Part shown: positions 52,817 to 61,303 of the stretch, in pieces
Layout: every line of letters starts with the position of its first letter
Numbering within the stretch: the stretch's first letter is position 1
Source: an uncultured Oscillatoriales cyanobacterium
GTDB taxonomy: Bacteria > Cyanobacteriota > Cyanobacteriia > Cyanobacteriales > Microcoleaceae
Reading direction: 5' to 3'
Assembly: GCA_903893625.1 (NCBI GenBank)
Contig: CAITND010000076.1
Coordinates: forward strand, 1-64,000
DNA: 64,000 nt
Notes under the pieces: generated by a model
What the model was told of the DNA's origin: nothing
Seen by the model: the letters and a program-made list of their open reading frames with translations, nothing else
The model's database searches: none
Program-made: the position numbers and the translations under genes

Positions 52817-54010
52817 ATGACTGTCAACATTTTCGATAAAATTGATCTCCGCCAATTGGGTGAACGACTGCAACAAGCGCGGAAGAAATGTGGCATGACT
52901 CAAGCTGATGCTGCTCAAATTATTAATGCTGCAAGAACAACTATTGTTGCAATTGAAAAAGGAGAACGTCGCCTTAAACCCAACGAACTAATTAAACTGG
53001 CTCGTGCTTATGGGCAAGCTGTTAGTAATTTTGTTCGACAAAGCCCTATTATTGAGCCGTTTGAGGTTCAATTTCGCGCCACTTATCGACGTAGCGAAAT
53101 AGAAGAATCCCAAATTAATCCGGCAATTTTGCGCTTAGAGGAACTCTGTCAAAACTATTTAGAACTTGAGGAGATTATGGATGCTCCTCTTCCTCGGAAT
53201 TATCCTCAAGAATATGATGTAACGAATATGCCAATAGAGGCGGCAGCAGAAAGTATTGCCATTGCAGAACGTCAACGATTAGGGCTTGGTGACAGTCCAA
53301 TTCCAATTCTTCGGGACGTTTTAGAACAGAGCGTAGGACTGCGTATTTTCTATTTGGAAATGCCATCTAAATATTCAGGTTTATATAGCTACGATGAACA
53401 ACTGGGTGGCTGTATTGCGATTAATGCTAAACACCCAGAAGAACGACGGCGTTGGTCGCTGGCTCATGAATATCTTCATTTTCTAGCGCATCGACGCAAG
53501 CCTGTACTTGACTATGAAAATCAGTACCAAAGAAAGCCAGATACTGAACGACTAGCTGACAGTTTCCCTGACCATTTTCTAATGCCAACCAGTGGTTTAC
53601 TTAAACGATTTAATGATATGTACCAGACTCACGGTAAGTTTACTCCCACTAATTTATTTACCTTGGCTCATTATTATGGGGTATCTATTGAAGCCCTTGG
53701 TAATCGTTTAGAATCTATAAAACTGATACCTTCTGGTACTGTGGATCGACTGCGCGATCGCGGATTAAAAGTTAGAAAAGTACAACAGGAACTTGAGTTA
53801 GAAGAAATTCCACAGCGCACTGATATGCTTCCCATTCACTATCAATACCTCGCAATTGAAGCTTTCGATCAAGGGCTGATTACAGAAGGACGTTTTGCCA
53901 ATTTCTTAGGGGTTGATCGTATAGAAGCTCGTCGGATTGCGGAGGTATTACGAGATTATTCAAGTGGAATGATGGAGGAAATTGCTCATTTAGATTTGCG
54001 TCAAGGGTAA
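52817..54010 (+). CDS. XRE-HTH/ImmA-IrrE (COG2856) metallopeptidase
   Basis: 397 residues. An XRE helix-turn-helix (about 12-75: 'LGERLQQARKKCGMTQADAA', 'TTIVAIEKGERRLKPNEL') precedes the ImmA/IrrE peptidase with H217-E-x-x-H221 in 'SLAHEYLHFLAHR'. Such proteins cleave repressors or antitoxins (ImmA in ICEBs1, IrrE/PprI in Deinococcus stress control). The C-terminal part is helical. It is followed 18 bp later by a PIN-fold gene, an arrangement like toxin-antitoxin modules with COG2856 antitoxins. AAAGGAAAAA precedes ATG 52817. Confidence 0.9.
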   Translation: MTVNIFDKIDLRQLGERLQQARKKCGMTQADAAQIINAARTTIVAIEKGERRLKPNELIKLARAYGQAVSNFVRQSPIIEPFEVQFRATYRRSEIEESQINPAILRLEELCQNYLELEEIMDAPLPRNYPQEYDVTNMPIEAAAESIAIAERQRLGLGDSPIPILRDVLEQSVGLRIFYLEMPSKYSGLYSYDEQLGGCIAINAKHPEERRRWSLAHEYLHFLAHRRKPVLDYENQYQRKPDTERLADSFPDHFLMPTSGLLKRFNDMYQTHGKFTPTNLFTLAHYYGVSIEALGNRLESIKLIPSGTVDRLRDRGLKVRKVQQELELEEIPQRTDMLPIHYQYLAIEAFDQGLITEGRFANFLGVDRIEARRIAEVLRDYSSGMMEEIAHLDLRQG

Positions 54011-54028
54011 GATTTGGGAGAATTATTT

Positions 54029-54583
54029 ATGTTTATTAAAAACTCCCATATTGTTCTTGATACCTGTTGTATTTTGAACTTTTGCGCGTCGGGCAATTTC
54101 CTATCAATATTAAAGGCTATTCCTGCCCAGGTTGTGGTTACGGAAGTAGTCAAAGAACGAGAACTATTGACCCTGCGACGACTTGAAAATCAGGAAAATG
54201 AAGATGCAACTCAGTTAGAAATGGCGATTGAACAAGAGTTACTTTTTGTTGTAGATTTTGAATCAGAAGCAGAGGAAGAAACCTTTATTAATTATGCGTT
54301 TGAACTGGGAGATGATGGTGAATCAGCGACTTGTGCGATCGCTGTTCATCGAGAATATGCTATGGCAACAGATGATAAAAAAGCGATCACATTTTGTCAA
54401 AAAGAAGCACTTAATCTACAGATTTTTTCAACCTTAGAAATCATTAAATATTGGTCAGAATCAGCTAACCTTAATTCAGAAGAATTACGGACTGTACTTG
54501 ATAATATCCAAGTTAAAGGACGGTATATTCCCCATAGAAATCATCCTTTGCTGAGTTGGTGGAAAAATGCTACTATTAGATAA
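54029..54583 (+). CDS. PIN-like domain protein, partner of the ImmA/IrrE gene
   Basis: 184 residues from ATG 54029, with GGGAG 9 bp upstream (TTG at 54014 is less likely). Acidic PIN-like residues are visible: Asp in 'HIVLDTCCILNF', Glu in 'VVTEVVKERE', 'ELGDDGESATCAIAVHREYA' and 'MATDDKKAITFCQ'. PIN proteins are usually Mg-dependent RNases. It is translated with the upstream HTH-ImmA/IrrE gene (18 bp gap). Likely the toxin of the pair. Confidence 0.85.
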   Translation: MFIKNSHIVLDTCCILNFCASGNFLSILKAIPAQVVVTEVVKERELLTLRRLENQENEDATQLEMAIEQELLFVVDFESEAEEETFINYAFELGDDGESATCAIAVHREYAMATDDKKAITFCQKEALNLQIFSTLEIIKYWSESANLNSEELRTVLDNIQVKGRYIPHRNHPLLSWWKNATIR

Positions 54584-54621
54584 ATCTATTTTTTCAATCA
54601 TCTATCAACAATAGGAGGGTT

Positions 54622-55350
54622 ATGGTTGGACTAGAAGAACGCTCAAAAACCAATATTATTTACCCCGATAGCGATGGAAAACCTATGTCAGATAATACCA
54701 AACAATTTCGCTGGATTACAGTTATTTACCATAACTTAGAATGGTTATTTGCAAATGATCCTAACGTCTTTGTAGCGGGTGATTTGCTGTGGTATGCTGT
54801 TGAAGGAAATAATAAAATTCGTCAAGCACCCGATGTTATGGTGATATTTGGTGTTCCTAAAGGCGATCGCGGATCTTATATGCAGTGGAAAGAAAATCAC
54901 ATTTCCCCCCAAGTCGCCTTTGAAATTCTTTCCCCTGGAAATACCTTAACGGAAATGAATAAAAAGCAGGTTTTTTATAACCGTTATGGTGTGGAAGAAT
55001 ACTATATTTATGATCCCGATAAAAATGATTTAACGGGTTGGTTACGCGGAGAAAATGGTTTAGAAGTGATTGAAATAATGGAAAATTGGGTGAGTCCTCG
55101 TTTGGGAATTCGTTTTAATTGTTCAGAGGAAGAACTACAACTTTATCGTCCCGATGGGCAACCCTTTGTGAGCTATTTAGACATTTCTCAACAACTCAAT
55201 ACCGCCTTACAGGAGGTCGAACAAACCCAACAGCGTTTACAAGCCGTTGAACAACAAGCAGAACAGGAACGTCAACGAGCAGAACAAGAGCGAGAACGGG
55301 CAGAACGGTTAGCAGAACAGTTGCGATCGCTCGGAATTAACCCGGAATAA
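54622..55350 (+). CDS. Uma2 family (DUF820) protein with C-terminal coiled coil
   Basis: 242 residues. Uma2 core at about 15-175: 'VAGDLLWYAVEGNNKIRQAP', 'PDVMVIFGVPKGDRGSY', 'SPQVAFEILSPGNT' and 'FYNRYGVEEYYIYDPDKND'. The PD-(D/E)xK-type acidic residues (D in 'APDVMV', E in 'FEILSP') are kept. The last ~55 residues are a Gln/Glu/Arg coiled coil ('QQAEQERQRAEQERERAERL'), common in cyanobacterial family members. AGGAGGG ribosome site. Catalytic activity not shown for this type. Possibly co-transcribed with the ImmA/IrrE-PIN pair. Confidence 0.92.
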   Translation: MVGLEERSKTNIIYPDSDGKPMSDNTKQFRWITVIYHNLEWLFANDPNVFVAGDLLWYAVEGNNKIRQAPDVMVIFGVPKGDRGSYMQWKENHISPQVAFEILSPGNTLTEMNKKQVFYNRYGVEEYYIYDPDKNDLTGWLRGENGLEVIEIMENWVSPRLGIRFNCSEEELQLYRPDGQPFVSYLDISQQLNTALQEVEQTQQRLQAVEQQAEQERQRAEQERERAERLAEQLRSLGINPE

Positions 55351-55396
55351 TAAAGTGATCACGGATTTAGACGGATTTCGCGGATTTCACGGATTT

Positions 55397-55423
55397 GTAG
55401 GGGCGGGGTTACCCCGTCCTTAC
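55397..55423. repeat. GC-rich palindrome (dispersed family)
   Basis: GTAGGGGCGGGGT and ACCCCGTCCTTAC form a nearly perfect stem. Preceded by a run of four CGGATTT-type units (55362-55396). Follows the convergent gene ends of the Uma2 and DUF3685 genes. Same family as 3767-3793 and 35796-35822. Confidence 0.75.
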
Positions 55424-55425
55424 CC

Positions 55426-55453
55426 GTCAACAGTCAACAGTCAACAGTCAACA
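55426..55453. repeat. four tandem copies of GTCAACA
   Basis: Perfect heptamer array between converging genes, a second STRR in this window (compare ACTGATG at 13284). Confidence 0.9.
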
Positions 55454-55459
55454 ATTCTA

Positions 55460-57289
55460 TCATTTTTTCCCTGTGCGATTATCTTGAAAAGATGTTCCAA
55501 TCCCTTGTAAAAGACCTTTCCCAATTAAGCCTAATCCTCGACCGACAACATTCGTTAAAATATAAATAATTCCACTCCCTAAAAAGGAAATAGCTGATCG
55601 TAAACGAGGAGCAACAGCATCCCGTGTTTCTAATAGTAATGTTACCGCTAATGGAATTCCTGATAACTTTTCTAATTCCTCCCTTCGTGGGGAATAAATC
55701 ACTTGTTTTTGAATGCCTCTTTCCCCTAAAATGAAGAGTAAATAGGAACTTTCAAAAATCGCTTTGGGTTCGGCTACATATTGATAAAGACGATATCGCC
55801 AAGATAAATTATTTCTAAATCTCTCAATTTCACGGGTTGACAATAAACGTCGATCATAAAATTTGAGTTTGATTTCTTCATAATCAGAAAAATAATTTAG
55901 TAAAGGTTGAACGACCGCATTGGCTACTTGAATTAATAAATTTTGTAATAACGCTTCTGAACGTTGCATTGCGTCTAAACCTCCAGCTTGACAGGATAAA
56001 TTATCAATTTTTAAGGGTTTACAAAATACTAAATGCTCAAATAAGTCTGCTACCAGAGGAATTTTATTTAAAATATCTCGTTGAATTAGGTTAGCATCTT
56101 TTAATAAAATCGGAATAATTTCCATATCTTTTTTGTTCGAGTTCAGAGTATAATATTTCCCCAAAAAATCTGTTATTGTAGATTGCCACAATTCTTGTAC
56201 TAAATTTGGGATTTTTTCAGAAAGTTGTTCAGGTTGAACCTCCGATAAAATTAATTCATCTAATAAGACTTCTAATTGTTTTAATAATATATATAATAAT
56301 TCTTGTTTTTTAGATAATTTTAAAATATCGATTTCTAAAGGTATTCCTGTTGAATTAATTAATTCTGATTGTAATTTTATGACAGTTTTATCAAATAAAA
56401 TAGATTTTAATTTGCTGCTTACAATTGCCGAACTTTGAGATTTAATGGGGTTATAACTTAAAACTAATGCCCCTTCTGGAGAATCGTTTTGGGGTTCGGA
56501 ATTTAAACGATTAAAAGTCAGAAAATCATCACGAGTAAGTGTTGCAGAATCTTCACTAATTTTTGAGGTCGTATCCGGCAAAAGTTGACTAGCAATCCAA
56601 CGCGCTGCTAAAAGTTCTCGGCGTTTTCCCGTCAGAATTAATTGGTTGATAATTGAGATTCTATCCTGTTGATTTAATCCTTCTAAATTCTGTTCAATTT
56701 CTTGGTTAACTTCTAGGATCGCTTGCTCAATTTGTCTCAGTCCTGGTTGAACTAAAAACCCTCGAATTTTTTTGAAAAAAGATCCCGTTTTGCGAGGGAC
56801 AATTTCAGCAACAGGTTCTCGATTTAATATAGCTAAAGATTCTAACCAATAGCGTTCTCCCGCCACCATTTGACGAATAATCGAAACCAATTCTGTTACT
56901 GGAATTCCCTTAGCACAATAACCGTCTACCCCTACTTTTTGAGCATTGAGTAATAAATTAGGCTGTTTAATCGCCGTTAACAATAAAATCGGAATTTGAG
57001 GATATTGGGTTTTTAACTGTTGACAAAAATCGAGAATAGGATGAGTTTTAATCGCTGGATTTTGATCAATCTTTAACCCTAACTCTAAAATAATTAAATC
57101 AACAGGTTTCTGATTATTGCCATCAATATTAATCTGACTGCGACTGACTAACACCTGTAATGCAGCTTCCCGACTTTCAACATCTGCGATGACTTCTAAA
57201 TCAGAAAAGGGTTCTAATGCCGTTCGCAACCCCATCTGAAAAATAGGGTCATCATCAATCATCAGCAGTTGCACAGAAGATGGAATCAT
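55460..57289 (-). CDS. response-regulator-like protein with DUF3685 (Ycf55-like) C-terminus
   Basis: 609 residues from ATG 57289 (TTG at 57313 would overlap the TetR gene). Receiver domain at about 5-135: acidic 'IDDDP' (11-15), 'LLLTAIKQ' and 'YCAKGIPVTELV' are conserved, but the phosphoacceptor position reads 'IILELGL' with Glu69 instead of Asp. The remaining ~450 residues match the cyanobacterial DUF3685 family, related to plastid Ycf55. A Glu there may mimic constant phosphorylation. The gene is 14 bp after the TetR-family gene, so they form an operon. Confidence 0.83.
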   Translation of the reverse strand: MIPSSVQLLMIDDDPIFQMGLRTALEPFSDLEVIADVESREAALQVLVSRSQINIDGNNQKPVDLIILELGLKIDQNPAIKTHPILDFCQQLKTQYPQIPILLLTAIKQPNLLLNAQKVGVDGYCAKGIPVTELVSIIRQMVAGERYWLESLAILNREPVAEIVPRKTGSFFKKIRGFLVQPGLRQIEQAILEVNQEIEQNLEGLNQQDRISIINQLILTGKRRELLAARWIASQLLPDTTSKISEDSATLTRDDFLTFNRLNSEPQNDSPEGALVLSYNPIKSQSSAIVSSKLKSILFDKTVIKLQSELINSTGIPLEIDILKLSKKQELLYILLKQLEVLLDELILSEVQPEQLSEKIPNLVQELWQSTITDFLGKYYTLNSNKKDMEIIPILLKDANLIQRDILNKIPLVADLFEHLVFCKPLKIDNLSCQAGGLDAMQRSEALLQNLLIQVANAVVQPLLNYFSDYEEIKLKFYDRRLLSTREIERFRNNLSWRYRLYQYVAEPKAIFESSYLLFILGERGIQKQVIYSPRREELEKLSGIPLAVTLLLETRDAVAPRLRSAISFLGSGIIYILTNVVGRGLGLIGKGLLQGIGTSFQDNRTGKK

Positions 57290-57302
57290 AAACGAATTCA
57301 AT

Positions 57303-57941
57303 TCAAGTGTCAAGTGTCGGATAATGGCTAATTAATTCCACTAAAGTATTAATGATACGATCTCGTTCCATCGGAACAATCTCTTTCCCTTGTAAAATTT
57401 CTTGCAGTAATACATAATGGGCTAATGTGCCAATAATAACTCGCGCCGTTGCTTCTGGATCACGAATCATAATATAGCGCTGATTTGTTAAATATTCTGT
57501 TAACACTTGAATCCCCGGTTTTCCTAAATTATGCACAAAGGTTTTAGCTAATTCTGGAAACCTCCCAGATTCCCCAATCACCAAACGGATAAACGCTAAA
57601 TATTCCTGATCTTGCATGGAATGATCTAAAATAGTATTGGCAAGTTTTCGCAACACAATTTCAGGTTCAGCTTGCATCAATTCCGCTTTTTGGGACTCAA
57701 CAAAAATGTGATATTTTTTCTGAGCTAACCACTTCACTAACGCAATAAATAACCCTTCTTTATCCCCAAAATGGTTATAAATCGTTGCTTTCGACACTCC
57801 CGCCGATGCCGCAACCCGATCCATACTGGTTCCCGCATAGCCATGCACTAAAAATTCTTGCAGTGCCCCTTCAAAAATCTGTTCTGCCTTTTCACAAATA
57901 GTATCAAATTGAGAGAGTTCGGTCTGTTCTACTCCGTTCAT
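57303..57941 (-). CDS. TetR/AcrR family transcriptional regulator
   Basis: 212 residues. N-terminal HTH at about 15-65 ('FEGALQEFLVHGYAGTSMDR', 'AASAGVSKATIYNHFGDKEG'). The C-terminal ligand domain belongs to the group found next to multidrug or DevBCA-type exporters ('LFIALVKWLAQKKYHIF', 'DPEATARVIIGTLAHYVLLQ'). The ~2-kb-distant DevB-like gene has a perfect palindrome in its promoter that is a good candidate target. Two smaller palindromes precede its own start. Confidence 0.92.
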   Translation of the reverse strand: MNGVEQTELSQFDTICEKAEQIFEGALQEFLVHGYAGTSMDRVAASAGVSKATIYNHFGDKEGLFIALVKWLAQKKYHIFVESQKAELMQAEPEIVLRKLANTILDHSMQDQEYLAFIRLVIGESGRFPELAKTFVHNLGKPGIQVLTEYLTNQRYIMIRDPEATARVIIGTLAHYVLLQEILQGKEIVPMERDRIINTLVELISHYPTLDT

Positions 57942-57970
57942 AAAAACATAAAAAATAGATAGGAGATTGG

Positions 57971-57984
57971 AAATAAGCTTATTT
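57971..57984. promoter_or_regulatory. 14-bp perfect palindrome upstream of TetR gene
   Basis: AAATAAGCTTATTT is self-complementary and lies 30 bp before the TetR start codon. This position suits an autoregulatory operator. It does not resemble the palindrome upstream of the DevB-like gene, so binding by the same regulator is uncertain. Confidence 0.45.
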
Positions 57985-57988
57985 TCAG

Positions 57989-58013
57989 ACCTGAGAGTAA
58001 AATTAACTCAGGT
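57989..58013. promoter_or_regulatory. inverted repeat ACCTGAG-N11-CTCAGGT
   Basis: Seven-base perfect arms, 11-bp spacer, and a nested TTAAC-TCAG-GTTAA at 58003-58016. It sits just beyond the previous palindrome. Could be an operator for either divergent gene. Confidence 0.45.
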
Positions 58014-58337
58014 TAATCAATTCAATGGAAATTCCTCATTTTAGAACTCCCTACATTCTAGCAATTCTAGCCGATAATCCTCCGTAGGCAATAATTAGAA
58101 AATTTTTTCGGGAATTTCTTGTTGGGTTTATGTAGCAAGCGGTGTAGGATTTTGGAAAAAAACACTAGGGTTTTGCAAAGCAGTAACCCGATTCACCTTT
58201 GGGTTTGCTGGGACATTACCCCTCGGATAAAAATTAGAACCTCGACCCAGATTGCTATAATCATAGATTAGGAATCAATGAGTTTAGAGTCTAAATAATA
58301 AAATTAGAAAAAACTATACAGTGAAACCACTCAAATT

Positions 58338-59828
58338 ATGAACAACTTCTTTGAACAACTTAGACAAAAACTGAGCAAACCTATACTGTTTGGCTTATAT
58401 GGTGCCTTGGGTTGTTTAGGGGCTGCAACGATATTGGGTGAACCCCTATTGCTATTAACAAAACTTCCGCCCACCGTTGATCAAACACCCCTAGCAATTT
58501 TGCTATTAATTGATACTTCGGGTAGTATGAATGACGATGGCAAACTGCAAGAAGTTAAAGCCGCTGCTCAATCTTTTGTAAAACGGCAAGATTTATCAGA
58601 AAATCGTCTCGCTGTGTTTGGCTTTGGGAGTAATATTCAAGCCGCTGCGATTTTAACGGATAATAAACCAGCCTTAGAACAAGCGATCGCCCAAATTTCC
58701 GATGGAGGGGGTACGAAGATGGATCAGGCTATCCTCGCTGCAACTCAAGAACTCCAGTCAACCTCACACAAGCGCAATATTCTTCTGTTTACCGATGGAC
58801 AACCGGGGTATGTCGGAGCCAACCTTCAGCAAGAACAAGCGAAAACCTTGGAGGCGATGCAACAGGCTGCATCACAGGGGATTAACTTAGTTGCTGTGGC
58901 GACCGGGGATGCAGATACTAATTTTCTCGCTCAACTCACAGGCGACCCCTCCCTAGTGTTCTATGTCAACTCCGGTGACTTTGATCAAGCCTTCCGACAG
59001 GCCGAAAAAGCCATCTATAGCAGTCAATTGGTGGAATCCGGGCCAACGGGAAATTATGGCCTGGTTTACTCGGTTCTCCGCATTGGCGGATGGACAGCAC
59101 TTTTGGCCATTGGTACATCCCTGGCCTTAATTGCAGGTCAAAACCATTACCTCCGTCGCCGTCTCCTGACATTCAAGGAAGCCAGTATCGGTTTTAAAGG
59201 CAGTTTAATCGCTGGAATGGTAGCCGGAGGAGTTGGTCAACTCCTATTTATCCCCGTTGCGGGTATTCCGATTTTGGCAATTGGCGGCAGAATCATCGGT
59301 TGGGCAATTTTAGGTTCCCTCGTCGCAGGAGGAATGTCTGGGTTTGTTCCCAATTTGCAACGGGGACGGGCTTTACAGGCAGGGGCAATTGGCGGGGCGA
59401 CGGGATCAATTGGATTTCTAATTATTTCTGCGGTATCGGGTGATTTAGTCGGACGATTAGTAGGGGCTGCAATTATTGGATTTTTTATTGGTTTAATGAT
59501 CGCTTTAATTGAACAGTTCAGCCGTGAATCTTGGTTAATTGTTTATTGGACTCCTAGCGAACAAACGAAGATCAATTTAGGGGCAGAACCGATTTTATTA
59601 GGCAGTTCAGAACATAATCATATTTACCTTAGAAAAAGTCAAGGATATCCTCCCATCACCGCCAAAATTTACACAGAAGGAGAAAAAATTATTATGGAGT
59701 TTGACGAAGAAATGAAACAGAAGGGGATGAAAATTCTCAAGCAAGAACTTCATGATGGCGAGCAACGCAAACTCGGAGATGTCACCCTAGAAGTTAGAAC
59801 CTCTAACAGTAATCTCACGGTGAAATAA
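58338..59828 (+). CDS. membrane VWA-domain protein with C-terminal FHA-like domain
   Basis: 496 residues. One membrane helix (about 15-42), a von Willebrand A domain (about 50-230) with intact MIDAS 'DTSGS' (59-63), 'GGGTKMDQAI' and 'LFTDGQPG', then a hydrophobic block with Gly-rich helices at about 245-400 ('GSLIAGMVAGGVGQLLFIPV', 'AGAIGGATGSIGFLI'). The last ~90 residues ('INLGAEPILLGSSEHNHIYL', 'PPITAKIYTEGEKIIMEF') resemble an FHA-like beta sandwich. VWA plus FHA in the membrane suggests a scaffold that binds phosphoproteins. No partner ATPase is adjacent. Confidence 0.85.
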   Translation: MNNFFEQLRQKLSKPILFGLYGALGCLGAATILGEPLLLLTKLPPTVDQTPLAILLLIDTSGSMNDDGKLQEVKAAAQSFVKRQDLSENRLAVFGFGSNIQAAAILTDNKPALEQAIAQISDGGGTKMDQAILAATQELQSTSHKRNILLFTDGQPGYVGANLQQEQAKTLEAMQQAASQGINLVAVATGDADTNFLAQLTGDPSLVFYVNSGDFDQAFRQAEKAIYSSQLVESGPTGNYGLVYSVLRIGGWTALLAIGTSLALIAGQNHYLRRRLLTFKEASIGFKGSLIAGMVAGGVGQLLFIPVAGIPILAIGGRIIGWAILGSLVAGGMSGFVPNLQRGRALQAGAIGGATGSIGFLIISAVSGDLVGRLVGAAIIGFFIGLMIALIEQFSRESWLIVYWTPSEQTKINLGAEPILLGSSEHNHIYLRKSQGYPPITAKIYTEGEKIIMEFDEEMKQKGMKILKQELHDGEQRKLGDVTLEVRTSNSNLTVK

Positions 59829-59888
59829 GCAGCAGGGGGAGAAATCATTAACTTCTGACTCCCTACTTCTGTTGTTTAATTTTATGGT

Positions 59889-59912
59889 ATACTAAACTAA
59901 ACAGTTTAGTAT
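59889..59912. promoter_or_regulatory. perfect inverted repeat ATACTAAACT-AAAC-AGTTTAGTAT upstream of DevB-like gene
   Basis: Ten-base arms with a 4-base centre, 24 bp before the start codon at 59936. Length and symmetry are typical of TetR-family operators. The nearby TetR gene (57303-57941) is the prime candidate regulator. The site would overlap the promoter or transcription start, so binding should repress the exporter. Confidence 0.72.
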
Positions 59913-59935
59913 CAGGTTAAGCGGGAGGCACAATT

Positions 59936-61237
59936 ATGGTGCGCGAAGCGACAGTTGGTAAACTTTCATCCCCGAAATTTCGTCAAGCTGGGATTTTGGT
60001 TGCTGCAACGACCCTAGCCCTGAGTGGTTTAACGGCCTATACCCTCTGGCGATATCTTCCCATTCCCGCCGAACCCGTCGCCATACCTGAAACCATTGCC
60101 CCAGAAATCAAAACGGTGACGGCTTTGGGTTGGTTAGAACCCCAAGGAGAAATTATTAAACTATCAGCGCCCCAGTCCAACCAAGGGAGTCGGGTGGATC
60201 AACTATCAGTGAAAGAGGGAGACTGGGTAGAGGCGGGAAAAGCGATCGCGGTTTTGGATAGTCGAGATCGACTGCAAGCCGCCATAGAACAGGCGAAAAC
60301 TGAAGTGGAAGTCGCCCAAGCCCGTTTAGAGCAAGTTCAAGCCGGGGCGAAACAGGGGGATATTCAAGCTCAAAAAGCCCGATTTCAGGGCAACCAAGCG
60401 GAGTTAAAAGGGCAAATCATTACTCAAAAAGCCAGCATTGCCACCTTAGAAGCCCAACTGCGAGGAGAACGCAGTGCCCAAGAAGCTACCCTCGACCGGA
60501 TTCAAGCGGAACTCAACAACGCCGAAACCAACTGTCAACGCTACGAAACTTTATATGGAGATGGGGCTGTCTCCGCCCAAGATCGGGATAGTCAATGTTT
60601 GCAAGCTGAAACCAGTAGCAAACGGTTACAGGAAGCTGAAGCCAACCTCAAGGAAACCGTTACCAGCCGTCAAGAACAAATTCGAGAAGCCAAAGCCAAC
60701 CTCAGCCGCACTATTGCCACGGTTGACCAACAAATTGCGGAAGCAGAGGCGACTTTAACGGCTGTTGCCGAAGTTCGTCCTGTGGATGTACAGTTAGCCA
60801 AAAGTGAGTTAACAAAGGCCCAAGCTGCCGTTAAACAGGCTGAAGCGAACTTAGAACAAGCGTATGTGCGATCGCCCCAAGCCGGACGGGTGATCGAGGT
60901 GAATACCCACGCCGGAGAACTAATTTCCTCAGAAGGGATCATCGAACTGGGACAAACCCAACAAATGTATGCCGTTGCTGAAATTTACGATAGTGATATT
61001 CCTAAAATCCATTCGGGACAAACGGCAACCATTACGGCTGATGCGTTACCCCAACCGTTAAAAGGGACTGTTGAAGAAGTTGGGTTAAGAGTCAAAAAAC
61101 AAAGTGCTTTAGATATTGATCCGACGACGAATATTGATGCCAGAATTATCGAAGTTAGAGTTAAATTAGACGAAATTTCTAGCAAAAAAGCCGCCAGTTT
61201 AACCAATTTACAAGTTAAAGTCACAATTAATCAGTAA
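59936..61237 (+). CDS. devB: DevB-like (HlyD family) ABC exporter membrane fusion protein
   Basis: 433 residues. One N-terminal helix (about 18-40), 'LGWLEPQGEIIKLSAP' and lipoyl-like half 'VKEGDWVEAGKAIAVLDSRD', a long coiled coil (about 110-310), and the returning barrel 'AYVRSPQAGRVIEVNTHAGE', 'VAEIYDSDIPKIHSGQTATI'. It matches DevB of the DevBCA exporter (glycolipid export in heterocyst formers; other substrates elsewhere). GGGAGG precedes ATG 59936. The matching DevC and DevA are not in the window: the next gene converges. It may work with unlinked subunits. Confidence 0.88.
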   Translation: MVREATVGKLSSPKFRQAGILVAATTLALSGLTAYTLWRYLPIPAEPVAIPETIAPEIKTVTALGWLEPQGEIIKLSAPQSNQGSRVDQLSVKEGDWVEAGKAIAVLDSRDRLQAAIEQAKTEVEVAQARLEQVQAGAKQGDIQAQKARFQGNQAELKGQIITQKASIATLEAQLRGERSAQEATLDRIQAELNNAETNCQRYETLYGDGAVSAQDRDSQCLQAETSSKRLQEAEANLKETVTSRQEQIREAKANLSRTIATVDQQIAEAEATLTAVAEVRPVDVQLAKSELTKAQAAVKQAEANLEQAYVRSPQAGRVIEVNTHAGELISSEGIIELGQTQQMYAVAEIYDSDIPKIHSGQTATITADALPQPLKGTVEEVGLRVKKQSALDIDPTTNIDARIIEVRVKLDEISSKKAASLTNLQVKVTINQ

Positions 61238-61303
61238 TCACGAATTTATACCAGGGAACAGGGAACAGGTAGGAAAAGAGTTCTCTGTTTAGGTTTCAGC
61301 AGC

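Larger units (their letters stand above)
57942..58337. other. 396-bp divergent region with palindromes
   Basis: Separates the TetR gene from the VWA gene. It contains AAATAAGCTTATTT (57971-57984, perfect) and ACCTGAG-N11-CTCAGGT (57989-58013). The remainder is AT-rich without genes. Confidence 0.6.
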
